A DNA stretch of 64,000 nt, taken from Alphaproteobacteria bacterium HGW-Alphaproteobacteria-18 (GTDB lineage Bacteria > Pseudomonadota > Alphaproteobacteria > Caulobacterales > Hyphomonadaceae). The translations under genes and the position numbers were made by a program. The notes under the pieces are model-generated. The model ran no database searches and was not told the DNA's origin. It was given only the letters and a program-made list of their open reading frames with translations. The stretch is taken from NCBI GenBank assembly GCA_002841155.1, contig PHEH01000001.1, positions 233,825 to 297,824 on the forward strand. Direction: 5' to 3'. This document shows positions 1 through 7,896 of this stretch, one piece after another; the stretch's first letter is position 1; every line of letters starts with the position of its first letter.

Positions 1-618
1 CGCAAATGTCTGCGCAGCCTCATCATAGGCGCCGCAACTGTCATACAGGCGGCCTAGTGAAAACTGAAGCAGCGCCAGGTCGGCAGGAAGCAGGCTGCCG
101 CTCCCGATCAAGGCGCGGATCTTGGCGATCATCGGATCGTCAATCGATCCTGCCTTGCCCAGACCAGCCAGCCGCGAGAGCGTCAGTGCATTGTTCGGCG
201 CCAGCTTGTGCGCCTGTTCGTATATGGCAATCGCCTCGGCGCGCTCGCCCATGTCTTCATGCAGATTGCCGAGATTGACCAGCGCCGGCAGGTAATTCGG
301 ATTCAAGGTCAGCGCTGTCTGCAACGCCTCTTTCGCCTCGTTCGGGCGGGCGAGGGCATCGGACAGGATCACTGCCCGGTTGAGGTGAACCTCTTCTGCG
401 CCTTCTACGCCGCGCTTCAGCGCTTCGTCATATGCGGCCAGAGCGTCGTGGGCCATGCCCGCCCGGCGCAGCAGCCAGCCGAGATTGTACCAGCTGTCGG
501 GCAGGTCCGGGTATTCGGCAAGAAGGGCTCTGTAAGCATGGATCGCATCAGGGATGGGACCGGTCTCACGGAGACGGGCGGCGGTGTTCAGGAGCTCTTG
601 CTGGCGTGCGTCTGTCAT
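1..618 (-). CDS. TPR-repeat protein, N-terminal part (possible TPR-sulfotransferase)
   Basis: This reading frame starts at an ATG on the minus strand and runs off the window edge, giving about 206 residues and no stop. It contains back-to-back tetratricopeptide repeats with typical spacing: a DSWYNLGWLLRRAG helix pair near residue 40, then LPALVNLGNLHEDMGERAEA near residue 102. A less regular helical stretch follows (LSRLAGLGKAGSIDDP). TPRs are protein-interaction scaffolds. In related bacteria this N-terminal architecture is often followed by a sulfotransferase domain, but that part would lie outside the window, so the catalytic assignment is an inference. No signal peptide is visible. The gene is divergent from the Rieske oxygenase, so the palindromic operator in the shared gap could affect both. 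Confidence 0.75.
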   Translation of the reverse strand, partial: MTDARQQELLNTAARLRETGPIPDAIHAYRALLAEYPDLPDSWYNLGWLLRRAGMAHDALAAYDEALKRGVEGAEEVHLNRAVILSDALARPNEAKEALQTALTLNPNYLPALVNLGNLHEDMGERAEAIAIYEQAHKLAPNNALTLSRLAGLGKAGSIDDPMIAKIRALIGSGSLLPADLALLQFSLGRLYDSCGAYDEAAQTFA

Positions 619-682
619 CGGTGCCGTTTAGCCTTGAAAGCCGGATATCGCCATAGGGCACAATGCGTTGCGTTCAGCGTGG

Positions 683-712
683 ACAAAAGTTGACGCATGT
701 GTCAACTTTTGT
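683..712 (+). promoter_or_regulatory. Palindromic operator upstream of Rieske oxygenase
   Basis: A perfect inverted repeat lies 15-45 bp ahead of the oxygenase start: arm ACAAAAGTTGAC (683-694), six-base centre, arm GTCAACTTTTGT (701-712). The core TGACGCATGTGTCA (691-704) ends 23 bp before the ATG. A close copy (TGACGCACGCGTCA) sits at 58258, before the ferredoxin reductase gene at nearly the same distance. Size and symmetry fit a TetR-type dimeric repressor site, which is an inference. A terminator is unlikely because the arms precede the gene and its ribosome-binding site. Confidence 0.7.
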
Positions 713-727
713 GGGGAGGAAAAAACC

Positions 728-1858
728 ATGAATCAGACCGATGCCTGCCTGAGTGCAGAAACGATTGCCCGTGCGCGGGCGCCGCTCGCTCGGGCGTGGA
801 CGCTGCCGCCGGCGGCCTATACTTCGCCTGCGATCCACGCCCGCGAGGAAGAACGCATTTTCCGGCACAGCTGGTGGCCGCTCGCCAGGCTCGATCAGGT
901 TGCCAGACCTGGGGATTTTATCTGCCTCGACATGGCCGGGCAGCCCGTCATGGTGGTGCATGGTCATGACGGTCACGTCCGTGTGCTGTCGCGCGTCTGC
1001 CGTCACCGCGCCGCCCTGGTCGCGGAAGGGTCGGGTAACCGGAAACTCTTCACCTGCCCCTATCATTCCTGGAGTTATGACACCGCCGGCGCGCTTGTGC
1101 GCGCCCCGCTGATGGAGGGGGCAGAGGGGTTTGACGAGAAGACCTGCCGCCTGCCGGAAATCCGCAGTGAGGTGTGGGAGGGGTTCATTCTGGCAAACCT
1201 TGACCCCGATGCCCCGGTCTTTGCCCCGCAGATCGAAACCTACACCCGCTACTATGAGAATTTCCGGCTCTCAGACCTCGTGGTCGTCAGGACACTGGAT
1301 TTCGAGCATGGCTGGAACTGGAAGGTGCTGGTCGAGAATTTCATGGAGGCCTACCACCATATCGGCGTCCACCCCGAGACATTCGAGCCTGCCTTTCACG
1401 CCCGCGATTCGCGCGTGCCGGAGCGTGACGGGCCGTGGTCGATCCTCCACATGCCCTCCGCCCATCCCGATGAGCCCTCGATCCTTCCGCCCCCTCCGGG
1501 ACTGGAAGACTGGCAGGCGAAGGATCTCTTTGCCTCGGTTGTCTTTCCGCATTTCCTGCTCGGCATTCAGGGGGCTTCGGTGCTCTGGTATCAGCTCTTT
1601 CCGAAGGGAGTGGATCGCCTCAGCCTGAAGATCCACATCTGCCTGCCAGTCTGGATGAAGGAGGTGGAAGGCTTTGAAGAAATCGTCGAAGGCACGGCGC
1701 AGTTCGCCACGGCGATCCATATGGAAGACATTGCCGCCAATGACAGCGTCTGGGCGGGGCTCACGGCGCCGATGACGGAGCAGGGGCGCCTTTCCCCGCT
1801 GGAAAAGTCGATCTGGCAGATGAACCAGTGGTGGCTGGATCAGATGACGGGAGCGTAA
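728..1858 (+). CDS. Rieske non-heme iron oxygenase, alpha subunit
   Basis: This 376-residue protein is the terminal oxygenase of a ring-hydroxylating or demethylating Rieske system. The Rieske 2Fe-2S ligands are Cys91-x-His93 and Cys110-x2-His113 (CPYHSW). The mononuclear iron site is the NFMEAYHHIGVH motif at 204-215, with His210 and His215 as ligands, and a late acidic ligand is likely in HMEDIAAND near residue 335. I chose the ATG at 728 because GGGGAGGA lies just upstream; an in-frame upstream ATG would run through the operator. No ferredoxin, reductase or beta subunit is adjacent, so electrons must come from elsewhere. The similarly controlled ferredoxin/reductase pair at 56.6-58.2 kb is the best candidate. 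The substrate cannot be told from sequence. Confidence 0.9.
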   Translation: MNQTDACLSAETIARARAPLARAWTLPPAAYTSPAIHAREEERIFRHSWWPLARLDQVARPGDFICLDMAGQPVMVVHGHDGHVRVLSRVCRHRAALVAEGSGNRKLFTCPYHSWSYDTAGALVRAPLMEGAEGFDEKTCRLPEIRSEVWEGFILANLDPDAPVFAPQIETYTRYYENFRLSDLVVVRTLDFEHGWNWKVLVENFMEAYHHIGVHPETFEPAFHARDSRVPERDGPWSILHMPSAHPDEPSILPPPPGLEDWQAKDLFASVVFPHFLLGIQGASVLWYQLFPKGVDRLSLKIHICLPVWMKEVEGFEEIVEGTAQFATAIHMEDIAANDSVWAGLTAPMTEQGRLSPLEKSIWQMNQWWLDQMTGA

Positions 1859-1923
1859 TGCAAGACCCCTTGGCGGGCGGCGCGGCGTGCCGCTAGAGAT
1901 GGCAGGAAATCGGAGAGCCGCCC

Positions 1924-3060
1924 ATGCCAGAACTTGCCCGTAGAACTGTGCTTCTGGGAATGGGGGCCAGCGCGCTCGCAGCGTGCGTCAGCGCGCCGGC
2001 TGCCGTGCGGGTCACCCCGCCAGAGCGGCCCTTCCCGAAGGTGCTTTCTCTGCGCAACCGGATTACGCGCACCGTCGTCGGCCTGCGCCCTTATCGGCCG
2101 CAAGGCTTCCGGCTTGAGGCAGAACGTTTTGGCGAGAAGACAGTGATCCACAATTACGGTCATGGCGGTTGTGGAGTCACCTTGTCCTGGGGCACCTGTC
2201 AGCGCGCGGCCGTGATGGCGGGTGAGACAGGCCGGCAGGACGTGGCTATCCTCGGCGGTGGCGTGATGGGGCTGACAAGCGCCCTGATCCTTGCCCGGCG
2301 CGGTCATGATGTGACGATCTATGCCGATGTGATGCACCCCAACACGACGTCCAATATCGCCGGCGCTCTCTGGCTGCCGTCCAGCCTCTACGACCGGGAT
2401 GTGGCCAGCGAAGACTTCCTCCGTCTCAACTGGCAGGTCACGCGGGAGGCCCATCGCGGTTTCCTCCCCTATGTGAACCGGCCGGGCTATGGCGTCAGCT
2501 GGGTGCGCCATTCGGAAGTGTCGAACCGTGTGCGCGACCCGCGCTGGTCGCTTCCGGGCGGAGATGATCTCTATCCGGGGCTGGACGTACGCACCACTGA
2601 AACGCGCTTCGGCTTTGCGTATGAGGAGCGGTTCCACACCCTGATGATTGACCCGGACTACTACCTCGACATGCTGATGAAGGATGCCCAGCTGGCCGGG
2701 GCGAAGTTCGTCGCGCGCCGCTTTGAAACTCTGGACGAGGTACTTGCCCTTGCCCAGCCGGTTATCGTCAACTGCACCGGGCTTGGCGCGGCAAAGCTGT
2801 TCGGGGACGAAACCCTGATGCCGATCCGGGGCCAGCTCAGCCATCTGCTGCCACAGCCGGAGATCGACTATTCCTACACCGCGCCGGGGCAGGGCAGCGC
2901 GCTCTACATGTTCCCTCGCAAGACCGGCCTCATCCTCGGCGGCAGTCATGGTCGGGGGGATTATTCGATGGATGTCAGTGAGGAGGAGCTTACCCGGATG
3001 ATCGACGGTCACGCGGCACTGGCAGAGCGCGCGGCATTTGCAACCCATTCGGCCGGATAG
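1924..3060 (+). CDS. D-amino-acid-oxidase-like FAD oxidoreductase, apparently circularly permuted, Tat lipoprotein
   Basis: The 378-residue product begins with a twin-arginine signal (RRTVLLGMGASALAAC) ending in a lipobox-like Cys21, so it is probably exported folded with FAD and lipid-anchored. Residues 53-59 (GLRPYRP) and 76-90 (HNYGHGGCGVTLSWG) match the segment that in classical D-amino-acid oxidases lies at the C-terminus and holds a substrate-binding Arg. Here it precedes the FAD-binding Rossmann motif VAILGGGVMGLTSA (107-120). The rest follows the DAAO order (RGQLSHLLPQP, then LILGGSHGRGDY) and the protein ends about where the RPxRP segment would normally begin. D-amino-acid or related amine oxidation is the likely activity; the substrate is unknown. 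A 447-codon open frame on the other strand is a shadow. Confidence 0.85.
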   Translation: MPELARRTVLLGMGASALAACVSAPAAVRVTPPERPFPKVLSLRNRITRTVVGLRPYRPQGFRLEAERFGEKTVIHNYGHGGCGVTLSWGTCQRAAVMAGETGRQDVAILGGGVMGLTSALILARRGHDVTIYADVMHPNTTSNIAGALWLPSSLYDRDVASEDFLRLNWQVTREAHRGFLPYVNRPGYGVSWVRHSEVSNRVRDPRWSLPGGDDLYPGLDVRTTETRFGFAYEERFHTLMIDPDYYLDMLMKDAQLAGAKFVARRFETLDEVLALAQPVIVNCTGLGAAKLFGDETLMPIRGQLSHLLPQPEIDYSYTAPGQGSALYMFPRKTGLILGGSHGRGDYSMDVSEEELTRMIDGHAALAERAAFATHSAG

Positions 3061-3186
3061 CCAGGTCGGCCAGCGCAGCTCCCGGCCTTTAAACAGGGCC
3101 ATTTCGGGGCAATTTTGCGGCAGACGAAACCCACGGCGAAGTGATGCGTTCGACACCAGCAAGTGACGCATTACAGGAGCCAAACC

Positions 3187-3819
3187 ATGCGAAACTCATT
3201 CATCGCCCTGATTCCCGCCGCGCTTATCGCCGGCGCTGCCTTCGCGCAGCAGGATATGCCGTCTGCCGATACGCCGCTGCCAGAGCAGGCTGAAGGTGAG
3301 GATGCGGCAGAAGCTGAAGAGGCTCCGCCACCACCGGAAGTGCAGACGACGGAAACCACGGGCACATGGACCCGCGCGACTGAAAGTGGCCGCGAGACAG
3401 TCACCTACACCTCCGATGAGGGCGAAGCGTTGTTTTCGGCAACCTGCATGACCGCTGACACTGAATTCGGCGACCGTATCGTGCAGATCAAGGCCGCATC
3501 GAGCGATGATACTGTCGGCGCCATCGACATCTTCACCTCGGCTGGAAATGCGCGTGTCCCAGCCGCGCCTGACATGATGCCCGACACGGCTGCGGGTCTG
3601 GCCGATCCCGTCAGCCAGCCGACCTATGTGTTGGCATCCGGCGCGGGTGAAATACGCATCGCTTCGGGCACGCGCGGCATCATCTTTGAAACCGATCCGA
3701 TGTTGAAAAGCCTGATCCGTGGCTGCCAGCCGGATTACTCGGCAAATCTGCCAGCCGCGGCAGAAGAAGAGGATGAAACCGAAGCCGAGCCGGTCGAGGA
3801 GACCGAAACCAGCAGCTGA
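3187..3819 (+). CDS. Exported hypothetical protein with acidic low-complexity ends
   Basis: I do not recognise a family. The 210-residue product has a clear signal peptide (MRNSFIALIPAALIAGAAFA, cleavage before QQD). An acidic Pro/Glu-rich linker follows (residues 25-50), then a compact central domain with two cysteines (CMTADTEFGDR and LIRGCQPDYS) that could form a disulfide. The tail is a run of Glu and Thr. I chose the ATG at 3187 because AGGAG lies nine bases upstream and the signal peptide starts there. It is probably a periplasmic protein. No operon partner is evident: the preceding gene ends 126 bp upstream and the next gene converges. Confidence 0.75.
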   Translation: MRNSFIALIPAALIAGAAFAQQDMPSADTPLPEQAEGEDAAEAEEAPPPPEVQTTETTGTWTRATESGRETVTYTSDEGEALFSATCMTADTEFGDRIVQIKAASSDDTVGAIDIFTSAGNARVPAAPDMMPDTAAGLADPVSQPTYVLASGAGEIRIASGTRGIIFETDPMLKSLIRGCQPDYSANLPAAAEEEDETEAEPVEETETSS

Positions 3820-3828
3820 GGCACACTT

Positions 3829-3854
3829 GCGGCTGTCTGTACTCAGGCAGCCGC
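3829..3854. terminator. Possible hairpin between convergent genes
   Basis: GCGGCTG (3829-3835) can pair with CAGCCGC (3848-3854) across a 12-base loop, just after the stop of the exported protein gene and before the convergent lipoprotein gene. There is no clear T-run, so termination activity is uncertain. Confidence 0.35.
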
Positions 3855-3891
3855 GCCGCCTGCCGTCAGAGATAGGGTTCCCGACAAGCCC

Positions 3892-5055
3892 TCACTGCGC
3901 GGCCTGCCAGCCCTCGGCCTGCAAGCGCGCAATCTCGACCAGATTGCCCATCGCAATATTCATATCCACGAGATGAAGGCCCCATTCAGCCAGCACATTC
4001 CCACCGATCACCACATCGCCGGGAATGGTGTCTGCGCGCGGGCCTTCTCCTGCTTGGACCGTCACGGCCAGCCAGTCATGTGTCGCGTTGCTGAGGCATT
4101 CACCTGAGAGCAGGCCGGGCAGCTTGACGAAAGGTGTCTCCACCGCTGCGCCATAGTCGGTCGGTGTATTGGTGCCGAAACTCTTGGCAGGCATGTAGGC
4201 GTCGAGTGTTTCGCCAGTTCCCGAGAGAGCTGCCGGGTTGGTGCAGATCGCCCGCGCTCCGGTGTCTGAAGCAATGGCGAAGCGAGAGCTTGCTGGGGGT
4301 TCGGCTGTTGCCCGGAAGGATTCATAGTTCACCAGACAGCCAGCTTGCCCGGCGGCCAGGCAGACTGGCATGCCCTTGAAAGCGCCGCTTGCATCTACAT
4401 GCGCCGTAAAGCCAATCGAATGCACGCCGATGATCTGTGCCTGAACCGGTTTTCCAACGATCTCCTTCTCGAGGAGTTGCAGCACCATGTCGGCGCCCTG
4501 CGAATGGCCGACAAGCAGGATCCCGCGCCCCTGGTTCTCGGTAGTCAGATACTGGTTCCAGCTATCCATCACGTCTGCCCAGCGCATCTCCAGATCAGCG
4601 CTGGATTGTCCCGTGGTCACATAGGTCTGAAGGTCAAGGATCGTCCGCTGGCGATACATCGGCGCGAAGAGGCGGCATTGCTGGCCATAGCGGGCAAACT
4701 GGTTGGCCGCCACACTGCGCTCCTCGGCACCGGGGATGAGATCGCTGTTGGGCGCCATGTCCAGAGAGACGGTCGGATAGACATAGAAGCAGTCAAACGC
4801 CGGCTCCGCCGCTGGCGTAAAGGGTTCAAGTGTCGTCGTGCCATCCTCTGCAATGGCCGTGGCCGTCAGGTCCACCTTGCAGGCATCGTTCACGCTCTTG
4901 CCAGGATGGCAGAGCCAGGTGTCGAGGTCGGCATAATCGGTCCGCTCGAAGGCGGGGGGAGCCGGTGCCGTTTCAGGCTCGGCCGGGGCTGTGGAATTCT
5001 GGCCGCAGGCGGTCAGCAGGAACAGGCCCAGCAGGGCAGTCGACATGAGACGCAT
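3892..5055 (-). CDS. DUF3089 alpha/beta-hydrolase-like lipoprotein
   Basis: The 387-residue product begins with a lipoprotein signal (MRLMSTALLGLFLLTAC), so Cys17 should be the lipidated residue. The mature part resembles the DUF3089 family of alpha/beta-hydrolase-fold proteins: a DCFYVYPT strand near residue 90 and a nucleophile elbow LLVGHSQGADM near residue 181, with Ser in GHSQG as the likely catalytic residue. A His near the C-terminus (WGLHLVDMN) may complete the triad. The natural substrate of this family is unsettled; lipid or ester hydrolysis is a guess. Its 5' end faces the 10-bp repeat array at 5091-5150, which separates it from the adenine deaminase gene upstream. Confidence 0.85.
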   Translation of the reverse strand: MRLMSTALLGLFLLTACGQNSTAPAEPETAPAPPAFERTDYADLDTWLCHPGKSVNDACKVDLTATAIAEDGTTTLEPFTPAAEPAFDCFYVYPTVSLDMAPNSDLIPGAEERSVAANQFARYGQQCRLFAPMYRQRTILDLQTYVTTGQSSADLEMRWADVMDSWNQYLTTENQGRGILLVGHSQGADMVLQLLEKEIVGKPVQAQIIGVHSIGFTAHVDASGAFKGMPVCLAAGQAGCLVNYESFRATAEPPASSRFAIASDTGARAICTNPAALSGTGETLDAYMPAKSFGTNTPTDYGAAVETPFVKLPGLLSGECLSNATHDWLAVTVQAGEGPRADTIPGDVVIGGNVLAEWGLHLVDMNIAMGNLVEIARLQAEGWQAAQ

Positions 5056-5090
5056 GGTATCCTCCGAAATGTGTTCTGATGGCGCCCCGT

Positions 5091-5150
5091 GTGTCCCGAG
5101 GTGTCCTGAAGTGTCTCAAACTGTCCCGGTTTGTCCCGGTCTGTCACGCA
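5091..5150 (+). repeat. 10-bp-period TGTCC array, six units
   Basis: TGTC starts every ten bases at 5092, 5102, 5112, 5122, 5132 and 5142, with variable tails (for example TGTCCCGAGG, TGTCCTGAAG, TGTCCCGGTT). A degenerate unit TGTTCTGATG may precede it at 5072. The last unit overlaps the stop codon of adenine deaminase (5144-5146). Three further arrays with the same unit and period lie at 20039, 48756 and 59678. This copy shares an 18-of-19-base stretch with the priA copy (on the minus strand, beginning GGACAGTTTG). Confidence 0.85.
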
Positions 5151-6160
5151 ATTGCGCGCTGAATGTCCTGCAAATGCGCCTGTTTGGCCGCCTCTGGCAG
5201 GAAACTGCCCACGAAGCTGTTTTTGGCAAGCTGAACAATCTGATCATCCGACAGGCCGAGTGCCTGTGAAACCTGCTCATAGTTCCGGCCGATATAGCCG
5301 CCGAAATAGGCCGGATCGTCAGAATTCACGGTGACCAGAAGTCCCTGCTCCAGCTGGGCTTTTACCGGGCTCTTTTTCAGATCGTCGATGACGCAGAGTG
5401 AGAGGTTTGAAAGCGGGCAATTGGTCAGCGGAACCTGCATCTCGCGCAGAATGCTAATCAATTCAGGGTCTTCCATCGACCGGTTGCCGTGGTCGATCCG
5501 GTCTACCCCGATGTCCAGCAGCGCCTCCCGCACATAGGAAGGCGGGCCTTCTTCGCCAGCATGCATGCAGAGCTTGAAGCCCATCTCCCGGCAGCGCTGA
5601 TAGAGGCGCTCAAACTTCAGCGGCGGATGGCCAACTTCAGAAGAATCAAGGCCAACGCCAATGAACTTGTCATGCCAGGGCTCGGACTCCACCAGCAGAT
5701 CAAACCCATCTTCCTCGGAAAGATGGCGCAGGAAGCTCAGGATGAGATAGCCGCTAATGCCCAGTTCCTGCTCACCTTTTTTGATGGCGGCGAGAATACC
5801 GTCTGTGACCACGCCAAACGGCACGCCGCGCTCGGTGTGTGCCTGGGGATCGTAGAACATCTCGACATGGCGGACATTGTCCGCCTTGGCGCGCTGAAGG
5901 TAGGCCCAGGTCAGATCGAAGAAATCTTCCTCGGTGCGCAGCACCTGCATGCCTTGGTAATAGAGGTCCAGGAATTCCTGGAGATTGCTGAAATCATAGG
6001 CAGCGCGGGCGTCTTCCAGCGTCTTGAAGGGCAGGTCGATCCTGTTGCGCTCAGCCAGTGCGAGCATCAGCTCCGGCTCGAAGCTGCCTTCGATATGCAG
6101 GTGAAGCTCAGCCTTAGGCAGGCGGCGGATCAGGTCCGTCTGGCTGCCCGGCCCGCTCAT
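5144..6160 (-). CDS. Adenine deaminase (adenosine deaminase superfamily)
   Basis: The 338-residue protein is a zinc amidohydrolase converting adenine to hypoxanthine. Zinc ligands are visible as His20 and His22 in ELHLHIEG, His200 in MHAGEEG with catalytic Glu203, and Asp281 in NSDDPAYF, with His224 in RIDHGN as the proton-relay histidine. The segment [10 protein letters not shown] (171-180) is typical of the adenine-specific branch rather than true adenosine deaminases, which have GxDLAGxE there; this split is from family knowledge. Its ATG overlaps the purQ stop by four bases (ATGA), so the two are translationally coupled, linking purine salvage to de novo synthesis. The 3' end runs into the decamer array. 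Confidence 0.88.
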   Translation of the reverse strand: MSGPGSQTDLIRRLPKAELHLHIEGSFEPELMLALAERNRIDLPFKTLEDARAAYDFSNLQEFLDLYYQGMQVLRTEEDFFDLTWAYLQRAKADNVRHVEMFYDPQAHTERGVPFGVVTDGILAAIKKGEQELGISGYLILSFLRHLSEEDGFDLLVESEPWHDKFIGVGLDSSEVGHPPLKFERLYQRCREMGFKLCMHAGEEGPPSYVREALLDIGVDRIDHGNRSMEDPELISILREMQVPLTNCPLSNLSLCVIDDLKKSPVKAQLEQGLLVTVNSDDPAYFGGYIGRNYEQVSQALGLSDDQIVQLAKNSFVGSFLPEAAKQAHLQDIQRAIA

Positions 6161-6825
6161 GCCGCCGCCATCAGGCTCTTGAACAGCGCCGCCCCGTCCG
6201 AGCCGCCTTCTGATGTGCCGACAGCACGTTCAGGGTGGGGCATCATGCCGAGGACGCGGCCATTCTCCGAGAGGATGCCGGCGATGTCCCGCGCGGCGCC
6301 ATTGGGGTTTTCGCCGCTGGTATAGCGGAAGGCCACGCGGCCTTCGCCTTCCAGCCGGTCGAGGGTCGCAGCATCGGCGTAGTAGTTGCCGTCATGATGG
6401 GCGATCGGGATCACGACTTCGCTGCCGCCGGTATAGGCGCTGGTGAAGGCGGTGTTGCTGCTCTCCACTTTCAGCTTCTGAGGCCGGCAGACGAAATGCA
6501 GCGAGGCATTGCGCATCAGCGCGCCGGGCAGGAGGCCGGTTTCGGTGAGGATCTGGAAGCCGTTGCAAACGCCGAGCACATAGCCGCCGCGGTCCGCATG
6601 GGCTTTGAGCTGGGAAATGATCGGCGAATTGCCCGCCATGGCGCCGCAACGCAGATAATCACCGTAGGAAAAGCCGCCGGGCACCATCACGAGGTCGGTT
6701 CCGGCGGGGATTTCCCCATCCTTGTGCCAGACCATGGCCGGGGCCTTGCCGGTCAGCTTTTTCAACGCGTCATGCGCGTCACGATCACAATTCGAGCCGG
6801 GGAAGACGATAACAGCGGATTTCAT
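6157..6825 (-). CDS. purQ: Phosphoribosylformylglycinamidine synthase subunit PurQ
   Basis: This 222-residue class I glutamine amidotransferase supplies ammonia to the PurL/PurS synthase in step four of purine synthesis. The nucleophile is Cys87 in GVCNGFQ and the catalytic His-Glu pair is in MMPHPE (His197, Glu199). Length and the N-terminal [12 protein letters not shown] are standard. purS and purL are not next to it. It is the first gene of a two-gene unit with adenine deaminase. Upstream, at 6844-6863, a GAGTC and a GTTTGGAAAC palindrome lie 18-38 bp before the start; the same pairing occurs before the DsbA-like gene at 27.1 kb. Confidence 0.96.
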   Translation of the reverse strand: MKSAVIVFPGSNCDRDAHDALKKLTGKAPAMVWHKDGEIPAGTDLVMVPGGFSYGDYLRCGAMAGNSPIISQLKAHADRGGYVLGVCNGFQILTETGLLPGALMRNASLHFVCRPQKLKVESSNTAFTSAYTGGSEVVIPIAHHDGNYYADAATLDRLEGEGRVAFRYTSGENPNGAARDIAGILSENGRVLGMMPHPERAVGTSEGGSDGAALFKSLMAAA

Positions 6826-6987
6826 GCGGGCTCTTTAGCAAAGAGTCGGCCCGTTTGGAAACTGGAATGACGCGTGAGCCGCAGTGAGGCATTTCAGCCA
6901 CATAACTCATTGAACGCAAAGAATAAGGCTTGTCGCTTACCCGGCGAAGCGCCATCTTCACATCACCATTAACGGGAGACTGAGACG

Positions 6988-7140
6988 ATGAAAAAAGTGA
7001 TTGCTGCCCTCTTTGCAGTTGCCGCACTGCCGATGCTGACCGCTTGCAACACGATTGAAGGCGTTGGCAAGGACGTGAAGGCTGGCGGCAAGGCTGTCGA
7101 AGAGACCGCTGTAGAAGTCAAAGAAGAAATCACGAAGTAA
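6988..7140 (+). CDS. Entericidin-like small lipoprotein
   Basis: This 50-residue product is too short for most gene finders. It has a lipoprotein signal (MKKVIAALFAVAALPMLTAC), so lipidation is at Cys20. The mature part is short and amphipathic, with NTIEGVGKDVKAGGKAVEET typical of the entericidin EcnA/EcnB family. CGGGAG lies 10 bases before the ATG. It is followed by a good hairpin terminator. A relative lies at 7632. Entericidins are known as membrane lipoproteins in an antidote/toxin-like pair in enterobacteria; the role in this lineage is not established. Confidence 0.85.
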   Translation: MKKVIAALFAVAALPMLTACNTIEGVGKDVKAGGKAVEETAVEVKEEITK

Positions 7141-7149
7141 GCTCTCCAG

Positions 7150-7183
7150 CAGGCGGCGAGGCGGATTGTCTCGCCACCTGTTT
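7150..7183 (+). terminator. Terminator after entericidin-like gene
   Basis: CAGGCGGCGAG (7150-7160) pairs with CTCGCCACCTG (7170-7180) with one mismatch, and TTT follows. It lies 9 bp after the small lipoprotein stop and just before the stop of the convergent DUF486 gene. Confidence 0.6.
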
Positions 7184-7525
7184 CTACTTGCCCTGGAAGA
7201 TGAACCAGGCGCCCAGCGCAATCAGGCCGAACCCGACAGCATGGTTCCAGCCGAGCGGCTCCTTGAGCACCCACACCGAAAATCCAGCAAACACGATCAG
7301 GGTGATAACCTCCTGAATCGTCTTGAGTTCTGCCGCTGAATAGACCGAATGTCCCCAGCGATTGGCGGGCACAGCGAAGATGTATTCAATCAGCGCAATG
7401 CCCCAACTGGCCAGGATCACCAGTATCAAGGGAGCCGCCTTGAACTTGAGGTGGCCATACCAGGCCATCGTCATGAAGAGGTTGGAAATCGACAGCAGCA
7501 CAATCGGCAGAACATGCGGCGGCAT
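7184..7525 (-). CDS. DUF486 family small membrane protein (DMT superfamily)
   Basis: The 113-residue product has four predicted membrane segments (near residues 4-20, 30-50, 67-86 and 94-110), the halved drug/metabolite-transporter layout of the DUF486 family. Diagnostic stretches are NLFMTMAWYGHLK and IALIEYIFAVPANRWGH. I chose the ATG at 7525 because AGGAG precedes it; longer in-frame extensions upstream have no membrane signature. The substrate is unknown. It is convergent with the first entericidin-like gene and divergent from the second. Confidence 0.87.
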   Translation of the reverse strand: MPPHVLPIVLLSISNLFMTMAWYGHLKFKAAPLILVILASWGIALIEYIFAVPANRWGHSVYSAAELKTIQEVITLIVFAGFSVWVLKEPLGWNHAVGFGLIALGAWFIFQGK

Positions 7526-7631
7526 GAAGGGGCTCCTGAAAAGACGGGCGCGTTGTGAGGGAATCGGCCAGATATGGCCGCATTTCCGGGAAACTATGCC
7601 GGATGGGTGATGGACAAAAGGAGGCCCAACC

Positions 7632-7880
7632 ATGACGAGAGCCGCGATGATAACCTGCTTGTTTGGCGCGATGGCCGCCCTGACTGGCTGCAACACGGTT
7701 GTAGGTGCGGGACGGGATGTTCAGGCAGTCGGTGGGGGCATCAGCCATGTTGCCCGGGAAGTGAACAATGAAGTGTTCGGCGGGTACGGCACCTGGAATG
7801 AGGGCGTCGCGACGGCGGGAGAGCCCTGCGATCCCAATGGCGAAGAGCTGAAAGGTGCCAGCGGTCTGCCGCCTTGCTGA
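7632..7880 (+). CDS. Second entericidin-like lipoprotein
   Basis: The 82-residue protein has a lipoprotein signal (MTRAAMITCLFGAMAALTGC, lipidated Cys20) and then NTVVGAGRDVQAVGGGISHV, which parallels the 50-residue entericidin-like protein at 6988. An extra C-terminal part follows with two further cysteines (GEPCDPNGEE and a terminal LPPC), not usual for entericidins. AGGAGG lies eight bases before the ATG. It is probably a small envelope lipoprotein; function is unknown. Confidence 0.75.
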   Translation: MTRAAMITCLFGAMAALTGCNTVVGAGRDVQAVGGGISHVAREVNNEVFGGYGTWNEGVATAGEPCDPNGEELKGASGLPPC

Positions 7881-7896
7881 CGGCAGTGGGGGCGCC

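Noticed and set aside
1840..3183. 447-codon open frame on the minus strand over the flavoprotein gene
   Set aside because: No recognisable motif, no ribosome-binding site, and it lies opposite a gene with clear DAAO motifs; a codon-bias shadow.
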